A stretch of 64,000 nt of DNA from Streptomyces aureus. GTDB lineage: Bacteria > Actinomycetota > Actinomycetes > Streptomycetales > Streptomycetaceae. This document shows positions 49,718-61,374 of the stretch, in pieces. How positions within the stretch are numbered: the first letter of the stretch is position 1; each line of letters opens with the position of its first letter. The notes below the pieces were generated by a model. That model did not search any database. It was not told the DNA's origin and was given only the letters and a program-made list of their open reading frames with translations. A program made the translations under genes and the position numbers. The stretch is from assembly GCF_000725495.1 (NCBI RefSeq), contig NZ_JNZD01000019.1, forward strand, positions 62,001-126,000, in the 5' to 3' direction.

Positions 49718-49899
49718 GCGGGTCCGACAGGGTGACGCGGACCACGGAAACCTGCTGTGACCTCGGTCGCAGTCCTGTGAGTAAGCCCACGAATGCGACA
49801 AAGGATCATTTCCGGCTGCAAGAGTGATGACGCATTAGTCATGTGTTCTTTGCGGGCAGTTCCCGATAAAGATCCACAAATCCCCCAGGGAGCTCGCTC

Positions 49900-52197
49900 G
49901 TGGCAGCCCTTGCACGGTGGTGCGTCCAGCATCGCCTCGTCGCCGTTCTGCTGTGGCTTCTGGCCTTCGGCGGTGTGACCGCCGCCGCTGCCGTGACGGG
50001 TTCCGCCTACTCCAACGACTACGAGGTCCCCGGCACGGAGTCGGGCCACGCGACGCAGCTCCTGAACAAGGGCTTCCCCGGCCTCGGCGGTGACAGCGAC
50101 ACGATCGTCTGGCACACCGATCCGGGCACCGTGCGCTCGGCCGACGTCGAGCAGAGCATGACCCAGGCCCTCGACAAGATCGAGAAGCTCCCCGGAGTGG
50201 CCTCCGTCGACAGCCCGTACACCCACCAGGGGTCGGGCCGGACCGACGCGGCCGGACAGATCAGCCGGGACGGCCGGACGGCGTACGCGACGATCACCTT
50301 CGCCGACCGGGCCGAGAACCTCGACAAGGGCGAGGTCCAGGCCGTCGTCGACACCGCGAAGGCCGCCGAGTCCAAGGGGCTCGACGTCGAGCTGGGCGGC
50401 ACCGCCATCGCCCTCACCAAGCCCTCCGGCGGGCACATGGCCGAGATCGTCGGCGTGGCCGTCGCCGCCGTGGTCCTCTTCCTCGCCTTCGGCTCCCTCG
50501 CCGCCTCGATGCTGCCCATCGCCACCGCCCTGGTCGGCGTCGGCACCGCCTACTTCGGCATCGTGCTCCTCGGGCACGCCATGACCGTCGCCGACTTCGC
50601 CCCCATGCTCGGCATGCTGGTGGGCCTCGGCGTCGGCATCGACTACGCGCTGTTCATCGTGACCAGACACCGGCGCGGCCTCAAACGCGGGCTGCCGGTG
50701 GCCGAGGCGGCGCAGAACGCCGTCGCCACCACCGGACGCGCGGTCGTCTTCGCCGGAGCCACGGTCTGCATCGCCCTGCTGGGCATGCTCATCCTCAGGC
50801 TCAGCTTCCTCAACGGCGTGGCGATCGCCGCGTCCCTGACCGTCGTCCTCACCGTCGCGGCCTCCGTGACCCTGCTGCCCGCGCTGCTGTCCTTCATCGG
50901 GCCGCGCGCGCTCAGCCGCCGCGAGCGCCGGCGCCTGGAGGAGCACGGGCCCGAGCCGGAGATGGCCACCGGGTTCGCCGCCCGCTGGTCCGCCTTCGTG
51001 GAGCGCCACCCCAAGCTGCTCGGCGTCGTGGCCGTCGTCGTGATGGCCGTCCTCGCCCTGCCCACGCTCTCCCTCCACCTGGGTACGTCCGACCAGGGCA
51101 ACGACCCGAAGACGACGACGACCCGGCAGGCGTACGACCTGGTCTCCGAGGGCTTCGGCCCCGGTGTGAACGGGCCCCTGACCCTCGTCACGAAGGTCGG
51201 CGGCGCCGAGGACCGGCTCGCCCTGGACAACCTGGACGCCACCCTGCGGGCCACCGAGGGCGTCGCCTCGGCCACCCCGGTGACCTACAACAGCTCCGGC
51301 GACACCGCCTTCCTGACCGTCGTCCCGGCCTCCGCTCCGCAGTCCCAGAAGACCAGCGACCTCGTCGACCGGCTGCGCGACGACGTCCTGCCGCGCGCCG
51401 AGTCCGGCACCTCCCTCGACGTCCAGGTCGGCGGGGTGACCGCGAGCTACGACGACTTCGCGGACGTCATCATCGGCAAGCTCCCGCTGTTCGTCGGCGT
51501 GGTGATCAGCCTCGGCTGCGTCCTGCTGCTGCTCGCGTTCCGTTCGATCGGCATCCCCCTGAAGGCCGCGGCCATGAACATCGCCGCCGTCGCCGCGGCG
51601 TTCGGCGTCGTCGTCGCGATCTTCCAGTGGGGCTGGGGGAGCGAGTTGCTCGGTCTCGGCCGCGCGGGCCCGATCGAGCCGTTCCTCCCGGTGATCATGG
51701 TGTCCGTGCTCTTCGGGCTCTCCATGGACTACCAGGTCTTCCTGGTCAGCCGGATGTACGAGGAGTGGCTCGAGACCGGTGACAACCGGCGTGCCGTCCG
51801 GGTCGGCCTCGCCGAGACCAGCCGGGTGATCAACTCCGCCGCGGTCATCATGATCTCGGTCTTCCTCGCCTTCGTGCTCAGCGGCGACCGCGTGATCGCG
51901 ATGTTCGGCATCGCGCTGGCCTCCGCCGTCGCCCTGGACGCCTTCGTCCTGCGCACCCTCCTCGTCCCCGCGCTCATGCACCTGCTCGGCGACGCCAACT
52001 GGTGGCTGCCCCGCGCGCTCGACAAGCGGCTGCCCCGCATCAGCATCGAGCCGCCCGAGTGCCGGGCCGCCCATGAGAGGCTGGCCGAGGCCACGGACGC
52101 CGAGGCGGCGGAGGTACTGGGCCGCGCCGCGGCCGAGGCCGGGGACGTCGACGTGGCGGACGCCGGACCGACGGATGTGACGACGAAGGAGCGCTGA
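49900..52197 (+). CDS. MMPL/RND-family membrane transporter
   Basis: 765 residues. Signal-like first helix (LVAVLLWLLAFGGVTAAAAV), an extracytoplasmic domain, five or six helices (LASMLPIATALVGVGTAYFGI), then the same layout repeated after residue 380: GNDPKTTTTRQAYDLVSEGFGPG, then helices up to YQVFLVSRMYEEW. GLGVGIDYALFIVTRHR and SMDYQVFLVSR are paired RND-type signature loops. Likely exports lipids or small molecules by proton motive force. GTG 49900. A GNAT gene begins 3 nt downstream, suggesting an operon. C-terminal 60 residues are acidic and soluble. Confidence 0.93.
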   Translation: MAALARWCVQHRLVAVLLWLLAFGGVTAAAAVTGSAYSNDYEVPGTESGHATQLLNKGFPGLGGDSDTIVWHTDPGTVRSADVEQSMTQALDKIEKLPGVASVDSPYTHQGSGRTDAAGQISRDGRTAYATITFADRAENLDKGEVQAVVDTAKAAESKGLDVELGGTAIALTKPSGGHMAEIVGVAVAAVVLFLAFGSLAASMLPIATALVGVGTAYFGIVLLGHAMTVADFAPMLGMLVGLGVGIDYALFIVTRHRRGLKRGLPVAEAAQNAVATTGRAVVFAGATVCIALLGMLILRLSFLNGVAIAASLTVVLTVAASVTLLPALLSFIGPRALSRRERRRLEEHGPEPEMATGFAARWSAFVERHPKLLGVVAVVVMAVLALPTLSLHLGTSDQGNDPKTTTTRQAYDLVSEGFGPGVNGPLTLVTKVGGAEDRLALDNLDATLRATEGVASATPVTYNSSGDTAFLTVVPASAPQSQKTSDLVDRLRDDVLPRAESGTSLDVQVGGVTASYDDFADVIIGKLPLFVGVVISLGCVLLLLAFRSIGIPLKAAAMNIAAVAAAFGVVVAIFQWGWGSELLGLGRAGPIEPFLPVIMVSVLFGLSMDYQVFLVSRMYEEWLETGDNRRAVRVGLAETSRVINSAAVIMISVFLAFVLSGDRVIAMFGIALASAVALDAFVLRTLLVPALMHLLGDANWWLPRALDKRLPRISIEPPECRAAHERLAEATDAEAAEVLGRAAAEAGDVDVADAGPTDVTTKER

Positions 52198-52200
52198 CGG

Positions 52201-52776
52201 GTGTACGCCAGGAGCCTCGGGGACGACGGAGCGGAACTGCGGCCCCTGGAGACCTGGCACGACGAGGAGTTCCTCGCCCACCTGGACCGCGGGCGTGAGT
52301 TCATCGGGCGGTTCATCCCCTTCGGCGCCGGGGCCACGGACGTGGCCTCCGCACGGACCGAGCTCCGGCGGTGGGCCGACATGCGGACCGAGGGCACCGG
52401 GGCCCTGCACGGCCTGTGGCTGGACGGGAAGCTCGTCGGCGGTGTGCTCTGCATGAAGCTCGACGCGGACCAGGGCACCTGCGAGGTCGGCTGCTGGCTG
52501 GAACCCGCCGCCTCCGGACACGGCCTGGTCACCCGCGCGATGCGGATCCTCATCGACTGGGCGGTCGGCGAGCGCGGGATCCACCGCGTCGAGTGGGTCG
52601 CCGCCGCGGGCAACGTCCCGAGCCTGAACGTGGCCCGCAGGCTCGGCATGAGCCGGGACGGCGTCCTCCGGCAGAAGCGCCTCCACCACGGGGTCCGGCA
52701 CGACCTGGAAGTGTGGTCCGTACTGGCGCCCGAGTGGCGTGCCGCCCGTGCGGACACCGCCCACAAGGATCATTAA
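52201..52776 (+). CDS. GNAT N-acetyltransferase (RimJ/RimL-like)
   Basis: 191 residues. The acetyl-CoA site is CEVGCWLEPAASGHGLVTRAMRIL, whose R/Q-x-x-G-x-G/A loop is partly preserved as ASGHGL. It continues with GIHRVEWVAAAGNVPSLNVARRLGMSRDGVLRQ, the typical end of Acetyltransf_3 proteins that modify ribosomal protein termini or small molecules. GTG 52201 lies 3 nt after the MMPL stop. Confidence 0.9.
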   Translation: MYARSLGDDGAELRPLETWHDEEFLAHLDRGREFIGRFIPFGAGATDVASARTELRRWADMRTEGTGALHGLWLDGKLVGGVLCMKLDADQGTCEVGCWLEPAASGHGLVTRAMRILIDWAVGERGIHRVEWVAAAGNVPSLNVARRLGMSRDGVLRQKRLHHGVRHDLEVWSVLAPEWRAARADTAHKDH

Positions 52777-52811
52777 GGAACCTCTCAGAGAGCATCCGTA
52801 CCGTGCCGCAC

Positions 52812-53423
52812 ATGGGAACCACAACAGTTGACGAGCCCGGGGCCGAGACCGGGACCGAGGCACGGCGCGACGAGCAGACCGTGGACGTCACCAAGGCGGA
52901 CGCGGCCGGGGCCGGTACGGACGAGGAGACCGCGGCCGACGCCCAGGACCGGGACGAGGACGGCACGGACCCCGACGAGGACGAGACGGACGAGAACCCC
53001 GCGGACGACGCCGCCGCCGGGGAAGCGGACGCCGGCGTCGGACAGGGTGCCGCGGCCGTCGTCTCCGCCGGACTCGGTGTCGTGTCGCTGACCGGCAGCT
53101 GGGTCGGCACCGTGGCCGCCGCCCGCGAGACCCTGGTCGGCCAGCTGGAGACCTCGTCGACCGCGACCGTCGCCAAGCAGGTCAAGGAGGTCTACGGCGA
53201 CGCCTGGGCGACCACCGCGCTCATCGGCGGCCTGTTCGCGCTGGCCGCGCTGATCGTCGGTGTGTTCGTGCTGGTGCGGCCCGCCTTCGGCGCGCCCGGC
53301 AGGCCGCAGGCGGCCTGGATCAAGTCCGTCGCCTGGGCCGGCGTGTCGCTCGGCGTCGTCGGGCTGGTGCTCGCGGTCGCCAAGTACTCCGACGTCATCC
53401 TCGGCCTGCCGTCCACCGGCTGA
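52812..53423 (+). CDS. membrane protein with acidic N-terminus
   Basis: 203 residues (ATG 52812). The first 85 residues are Glu/Asp/Thr/Ala-rich and disordered. Hydrophobic segments follow: VGQGAAAVVSAGLGVVSLTG, TALIGGLFALAALIVGVFVLV and VAWAGVSLGVVGLVLAVAKY. Probably three membrane helices. Not recognised as a named family. A structured terminator-like element follows at 53448. Confidence 0.7.
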   Translation: MGTTTVDEPGAETGTEARRDEQTVDVTKADAAGAGTDEETAADAQDRDEDGTDPDEDETDENPADDAAAGEADAGVGQGAAAVVSAGLGVVSLTGSWVGTVAAARETLVGQLETSSTATVAKQVKEVYGDAWATTALIGGLFALAALIVGVFVLVRPAFGAPGRPQAAWIKSVAWAGVSLGVVGLVLAVAKYSDVILGLPSTG

Positions 53424-53447
53424 CCCGGGGAAACCCGCACATCTCTG

Positions 53448-53496
53448 AGGGGCCTTAGGGCCGGCACGGGAAACCGTAAGCCGCCCTAAGGCCCTT
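53448..53496 (+). terminator. composite hairpin after the acidic membrane protein gene
   Basis: Outer stem arms 53448-53461 and 53483-53496 (14 bp with one G-U pair). Inside is an ACGG-GAAA-CCGT stem with a GNRA-type tetraloop (53466-53477). Very stable; it probably ends the transcript starting near 49900, and it sits 112 nt before the next gene. Confidence 0.55.
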
Positions 53497-53607
53497 CGCG
53501 TTCCCAAGATGCGGAACTCTCCCGATGTGGCCGACCCCCCTGGGAGACGAAGGTTGAGACATCGCCACCGGGCGAGATCGAAACCGGCTCTTCCCAAGGG
53601 GTACAAG

Positions 53608-53801
53608 ATGTTCGAGTACGAGCTCCACCGTCTGCGGTCCGCCGACCTGATCCGCGAGGCCCAGGCCTACCGGCTCGCCCGCGAGGCCACGAGCACCCGC
53701 CGGGCCGCCCGCCGCGCCGCCGGCGCCCGGTCCGCCCACGGTGACACCGACGAGCGGGCCCATAGCGACCGTCCCCGCCGGCACCGCTTCGCCCGCGCCG
53801 T

Positions 53802-53805
<4 letters not shown>
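53608..53805 (+). CDS. small basic protein overlapping the LuxR/AAA gene
   Basis: 65 residues from ATG 53608 with AAGGGG 7 nt upstream. FEYELHRLRSADLIREAQAYRLAREA is an amphipathic helix pattern seen in short Streptomyces proteins, followed by Arg/Ala-rich and His-rich stretches. Its TGA overlaps the ATG at 53802 (ATGA), so it may be translationally coupled to the regulator if that start is used. Unknown function. Confidence 0.7.
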
Positions 53806-57575
<3,770 letters not shown>

Positions 57576-57654
57576 GACGGTGCCGAGGCGCGGCGGCCCG
57601 GGGGACCGGCCGGCGAGGGCACGAGCCGTCGGGGGCCGCACCCCCGGGCACCCG

Positions 57655-58827
57655 CTACTTCACCTCGAGCTCCAGCAGCCGGTCGTCGCCCTTCACGGGT
57701 GTGCCGCGGCCGTCGGTCTCGCTCGTGGTCAGCCAGAGCTTGTCGCCGCCCGCGGCGACGACCGTACGCAGCCGGCCGTACCTGTCCTTCAGGAACGCCT
57801 CGGGCGGCGCCGACGCCTTGGTGCCGTCGAGCGGGATGCGCCACAGCCGCTGCCCCCTGAGGGCCGCCATCCAGATGGAGCCCTCGGCGTAGGCGATCCC
57901 GCTGGGGGAGGCCTCGTCGGTGTGCCACTGGACGACCGGGTCGTGGTACTTCGGCTCGTGGCCGATGCCTTCGACCACGGGCCAGCCGTAGTTGTCGCCC
58001 GGCTTGATCTGGTTCAGCTCGTCCCAGGTGTCCTGGCCGAACTCCGAGGCCCACAGCCGCTGTTTGTCGTCCCAGGCCAGACCCTGGACGTTGCGGTGCC
58101 CGTACGAGTACACGACCGAGTCCGGGAACGGATTGCCCGGCGCGGGCTCGCCCTCCGGCGTCATGCGCAGGATCTTCCCGCCGAGCGACTTCCTGTCCTG
58201 GGCGAGCCCCCGGTCACCCGTCTCGCCGGTGCCCGCGTACAGCATCCTGTCCGGTCCGAAGGCGATCCGGCCGCCGTTGTGGATCACGCCCTTGGGTATG
58301 CCCTTGAAGATCGTGTCCGGCGCCCCGAGCTGGTCGCCGGCCGGCCTGCGCGCGTCGTACAGCATGCGCACGATGCGGTTGTCGGACGCCGTCGTCAGAT
58401 AGGCGTAGACCATGTGGTCGGAGGCGTAGTCCGGCGACAGCGCGATCCCGAGGAGGCCGCCCTCGCCCGCCGGGGCCACCCCGGGCACCTCGCCCAGCAC
58501 CGTCTTCGCGCCGGTCTTCTCGTCGATCCGGGTGATCGTCCCCTTGTCCCGCGAGGACACCAGCAGCCCGCCGCCGGGCAGCGGCGCGAGGCCCCACGGC
58601 GTGTCGAGGTCCTCGGTGACCGTGCGCAGGACCTTCACCGACCCCTTCGCGGGCGGCGTCGCCGCGGGGGTGGCGCCCGGGGCGGAGGACACCTGCGCCG
58701 TCCCGCTCCCGCTGCCGGAGGATGCGCCGGCACCCGTCGGCCCCGGACCGCCGCCGGAGGAGCAGCCGGCCGTCACCAGAAGCGCGGTCGTGGCCAACAC
58801 GACTGTCACTGCTCGAACTTGCACCAT
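57655..58827 (-). CDS. PQQ-type sugar/sorbosone dehydrogenase lipoprotein
   Basis: 390 residues from ATG 58827, with GAAGGGAC 5-7 nt upstream. The signal VQVRAVTVVLATTALLVTAGC has a VTAGC lipobox with Cys22. The mature protein is a beta-propeller of the GSDH family: LDTPWGLAPLPGGGLLVSSRDKGTI, EGGLLGIALSPDYA, IHNGGRIAFGPDRMLYAGTGETG, and NVQGLAWDDKQRLWASEFGQDTWDELN. Ca/PQQ-contact residues such as the Arg/His cluster seem present. Oxidises sugars at the cell surface; exact substrate unknown, and PQQ supply is not shown here. Convergent with the LuxR gene. Confidence 0.9.
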   Translation of the reverse strand: MVQVRAVTVVLATTALLVTAGCSSGGGPGPTGAGASSGSGSGTAQVSSAPGATPAATPPAKGSVKVLRTVTEDLDTPWGLAPLPGGGLLVSSRDKGTITRIDEKTGAKTVLGEVPGVAPAGEGGLLGIALSPDYASDHMVYAYLTTASDNRIVRMLYDARRPAGDQLGAPDTIFKGIPKGVIHNGGRIAFGPDRMLYAGTGETGDRGLAQDRKSLGGKILRMTPEGEPAPGNPFPDSVVYSYGHRNVQGLAWDDKQRLWASEFGQDTWDELNQIKPGDNYGWPVVEGIGHEPKYHDPVVQWHTDEASPSGIAYAEGSIWMAALRGQRLWRIPLDGTKASAPPEAFLKDRYGRLRTVVAAGGDKLWLTTSETDGRGTPVKGDDRLLELEVK

Positions 58828-58953
58828 CAGTGTCCCTTCGACGCGGCGGTCCTCCTGTTCATACACCGCTCGCGTTCCTCGGGTTCCCGGTCCGGGCGGA
58901 CGGACCGCGCCGGGCCGGACGGAACGCCGGCCGGACCCGGGGGCGCGGCGTCC

Positions 58954-59961
58954 TCAGTCCCAGGATCCCAGCGCCCCGGGCAGCCCCGCCACCTCGGCGA
59001 GATCCCCGGCCGTCAGCCGCAGCCCGGCCGCCCCCGCGTTCTCGACGGCCCAGCGCTCCCGCTTGGCCCCCGGCACCGGGACGACGTGCGGCCCCTGCGC
59101 CAGGACCCAGGCCAGCGCCACCTGCGCCGGGGTGACGGGCAGCGCCCCGCCGTCGTGCCGTCGCGCGACGCGCCGCAGCCCGACGACGATGGGCTGGTTC
59201 GCGGCCATCATCTCGGCGGTGAACCGGGGATGGCGGGCCCGCGGGTCGTCGGGCTCGAAGCCCTCGCCCGGCGTCAGCGTGCCGGTCAGGAAGCCGTTGC
59301 CGAGCGGCATCGCGGCGAGGAACCCGACACCGCGCGCCGCGCACCACGGCAGCAGCGCGTCCAGCGCCTCGGTCGACCACACCGACAGCTCGGCCTGTAC
59401 GGCGCTCACCGGGAAGACCTGCTGCACCCGCTCCAGCAGCCGGATCGTTCCGTCGTGCACCCGCGCCCCCGCCCGGCGGCCGGACCCGGCGCCCACCGCG
59501 CACAGCCCCAGCGAGCGGACCTTTCCGGCCGCGACGAGCTCGGCCATCGCGCCCCACGTCTCCTCGACCGGCACTTCCGGGTCGGCGCGGTGCAGTTGGT
59601 AGAGGTCGATCACGTCCGTCTGGAGCCGGCGCAGCGACGCGTCGCACGCCCGTCTCACATAGCCGGGGCGGCCGTTGGCCACCAGGTGCTGATCACCCAC
59701 CAGCAGGCCGACCTTGGTCGACACGAAGGCCTCGGAGCGCCGTTCCTTCAGTACGCGGCCGAGGAGCAGCTCATTGGTGAAGGGCCCGTACATGTCGGCC
59801 GTGTCGAGCAGCGTCGATCCCCGGTCAAGTGCCGCGTTCACCGCGCGCAGCGACTCCTCGCCGCGCTGTTGTGACCCGGTGTAAGCCCAGCTCATCGGCA
59901 TGCATCCGAGTCCGACCGCCCCCACTTCGAGCGCCGCGGCCCCGATCGTTCTGCGCTCCAC
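58954..59961 (-). CDS. aldo/keto reductase
   Basis: 335 residues, AKR family. Catalytic Tyr in LDTADMYGP, Asp in the same stretch, Lys in FVSTKVGLL, His in LYQLHRADPEV, and the NADPH-site VPVPGAKRERWAVENAGAA. GTG 59961. It lies 126 nt upstream of the dehydrogenase lipoprotein on the same strand. The substrate cannot be told from sequence. Confidence 0.93.
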   Translation of the reverse strand: MERRTIGAAALEVGAVGLGCMPMSWAYTGSQQRGEESLRAVNAALDRGSTLLDTADMYGPFTNELLLGRVLKERRSEAFVSTKVGLLVGDQHLVANGRPGYVRRACDASLRRLQTDVIDLYQLHRADPEVPVEETWGAMAELVAAGKVRSLGLCAVGAGSGRRAGARVHDGTIRLLERVQQVFPVSAVQAELSVWSTEALDALLPWCAARGVGFLAAMPLGNGFLTGTLTPGEGFEPDDPRARHPRFTAEMMAANQPIVVGLRRVARRHDGGALPVTPAQVALAWVLAQGPHVVPVPGAKRERWAVENAGAAGLRLTAGDLAEVAGLPGALGSWD

Positions 59962-60036
59962 CTGGCCGTGATCCTCCTTCTGCTGGCCCCCAACCTAACC
60001 TCTGCGCGCATGGGCGCCTGGCATAACCTCCTGACC

Positions 60037-60978
60037 ATGACCTTTGATGTCTGGCTCCCCTTCCGCGCGGACGAGATCGACGGACTCCCCGAAGGACCCG
60101 GCTACCGCTTCTGGGACGGCGGCCGGGAGTTCCCCGCGGATCCCGCCGACTGCGCGTTCTACGTCGTGCCCTACATGAAGCCGTCCGAGGTCTCGCGGCG
60201 CCCGATGGCCGAAATGACGTCGGTCCGCGCCGTGCAGACGCTCTCCGCCGGTGTCGACCACGTGCTGCCGGGCCTCAAGTCCCTTCCGTCCGGCGTGCTG
60301 TTGTGCAACGCCCGCGGGGTGCACGAGGCGAGCACCGCGGAGCTCACCCTCGCCCTGGTCCTCGCCTCGCTGCGCGGGATCCCCGACTTCGTGCGGGGCC
60401 AGGACAAGCAGGAGTGGCGCTCGGGTTTCCGGCCCTCGCTGGCCGACAAGTCCGTTCTCATCGTGGGGTACGGGTCGATCGGGTCCGCCATCGAGGACAG
60501 GCTCACGCCGTTCGAGCTCGCGCGGGTCGCGCGCGTCGGGCGCTCCTCCCGTGCCACGGAGCGCGGTCCCGTGCGCCCCCTGTCCGAACTGCCGTCCCTG
60601 TTGCCCGAGTTCGACGTGGTCATCCTGTCCGTACCGCTCACGGAGGGCACCCGCGGGCTGGTGGACGCCGGGTTCCTGTCCCGGATGAAGGACGGCGCGC
60701 TTCTGGTGAACGTGGCCCGCGGCCCCGTCGTCGACACGGACGCGCTGCTCGCCGAGCTGAACGGCGGGCGCCTCACCGCGGCCCTCGACGTCACCGACCC
60801 CGAACCGCTGCCCCCGGGCCACCCGTTGTGGAACGCGCCCGGTCTGCTGGTCAGCCCCCATGTCGGGGGTCCGACCTCGGCGTTCTGGCCGCGCGCCAAG
60901 CGGCTGCTCGCGGACCAGCTGACCCGCTTCGTGAACCGGGAGCCGCTGCGCAACGTGGTCCTTACCACCGGCACCTGA
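60037..60978 (+). CDS. D-isomer-specific 2-hydroxyacid dehydrogenase
   Basis: 313 residues from ATG 60037. NAD-binding Rossmann motif VLIVGYGSIGSAIEDRL, catalytic Arg in NVARGPVVDTDAL, Glu in the TDPEPLPPGHPLW loop and His in SPHVGGPTSAFW. The N-terminal substrate domain has TLSAGVDHVLPGL. Reduces a 2-keto acid (pyruvate/glyoxylate type). Divergent from the aldo/keto reductase, 76 bp apart. Confidence 0.94.
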   Translation: MTFDVWLPFRADEIDGLPEGPGYRFWDGGREFPADPADCAFYVVPYMKPSEVSRRPMAEMTSVRAVQTLSAGVDHVLPGLKSLPSGVLLCNARGVHEASTAELTLALVLASLRGIPDFVRGQDKQEWRSGFRPSLADKSVLIVGYGSIGSAIEDRLTPFELARVARVGRSSRATERGPVRPLSELPSLLPEFDVVILSVPLTEGTRGLVDAGFLSRMKDGALLVNVARGPVVDTDALLAELNGGRLTAALDVTDPEPLPPGHPLWNAPGLLVSPHVGGPTSAFWPRAKRLLADQLTRFVNREPLRNVVLTTGT

Positions 60979-61185
60979 GCAACCGCCCGTCGCTCGCTGC
61001 CCGCCTCGGGCACCCTCCGCAGTCCCCCGGATGCGGGCAGTCGCGGCATAGTCCCTGGTCGTCACGGAGCGTAGAGGAACTATGTCCCTGAGTGACGAGA
61101 CTGGTGTATCGTCCCGACAGGGGCTGCGCCGCGCACCGTTCGGCGCCGGGGACGGACTGTGAGACTGCGAGGGGGGCGACGGGCG

Positions 61186-61374
61186 ATGCACGGCCTATGG
61201 ACCAACGATCCGACGCGGCGGGGCCGCCGCCGACGACCCTGGCGCGCGACCACGCACGGCCACGGTCAGGGCGCCCATCACCACCACCGCAGGCACCAGG
61301 CCCGCCGACGGCCCGGACACCCGGCTCCCCGGGACCGGCGCGACGCCGGGGCACGGACAGGGTGGGCCCGGTGA
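61186..61374 (+). CDS. possible 62-aa Arg/His-rich protein coupled to the GGDEF gene
   Basis: Starts at ATG 61186 with GAGGGGGG about 10 nt upstream and ends in TGA 61372-61374, overlapping the GTG of the next gene as GTGA. Third-position GC is better in this frame than in the alternative frame that would extend the next gene upstream (ATG 61197). The translation is rich in Arg, His and Pro with no fold recognised. It may be a real leader protein or an uncoding frame; the coupling and ribosome site are the only support. Confidence 0.35.
   Translation: MHGLWTNDPTRRGRRRRPWRATTHGHGQGAHHHHRRHQARRRPGHPAPRDRRDAGARTGWAR

Noticed and set aside
49591..52863. A 1090-codon open frame on the minus strand
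   Set aside because: It is antisense to the MMPL and GNAT genes, is rich in Gly/Arg/Asp/His shadow sequence and has no domain. High GC keeps wrong frames open.
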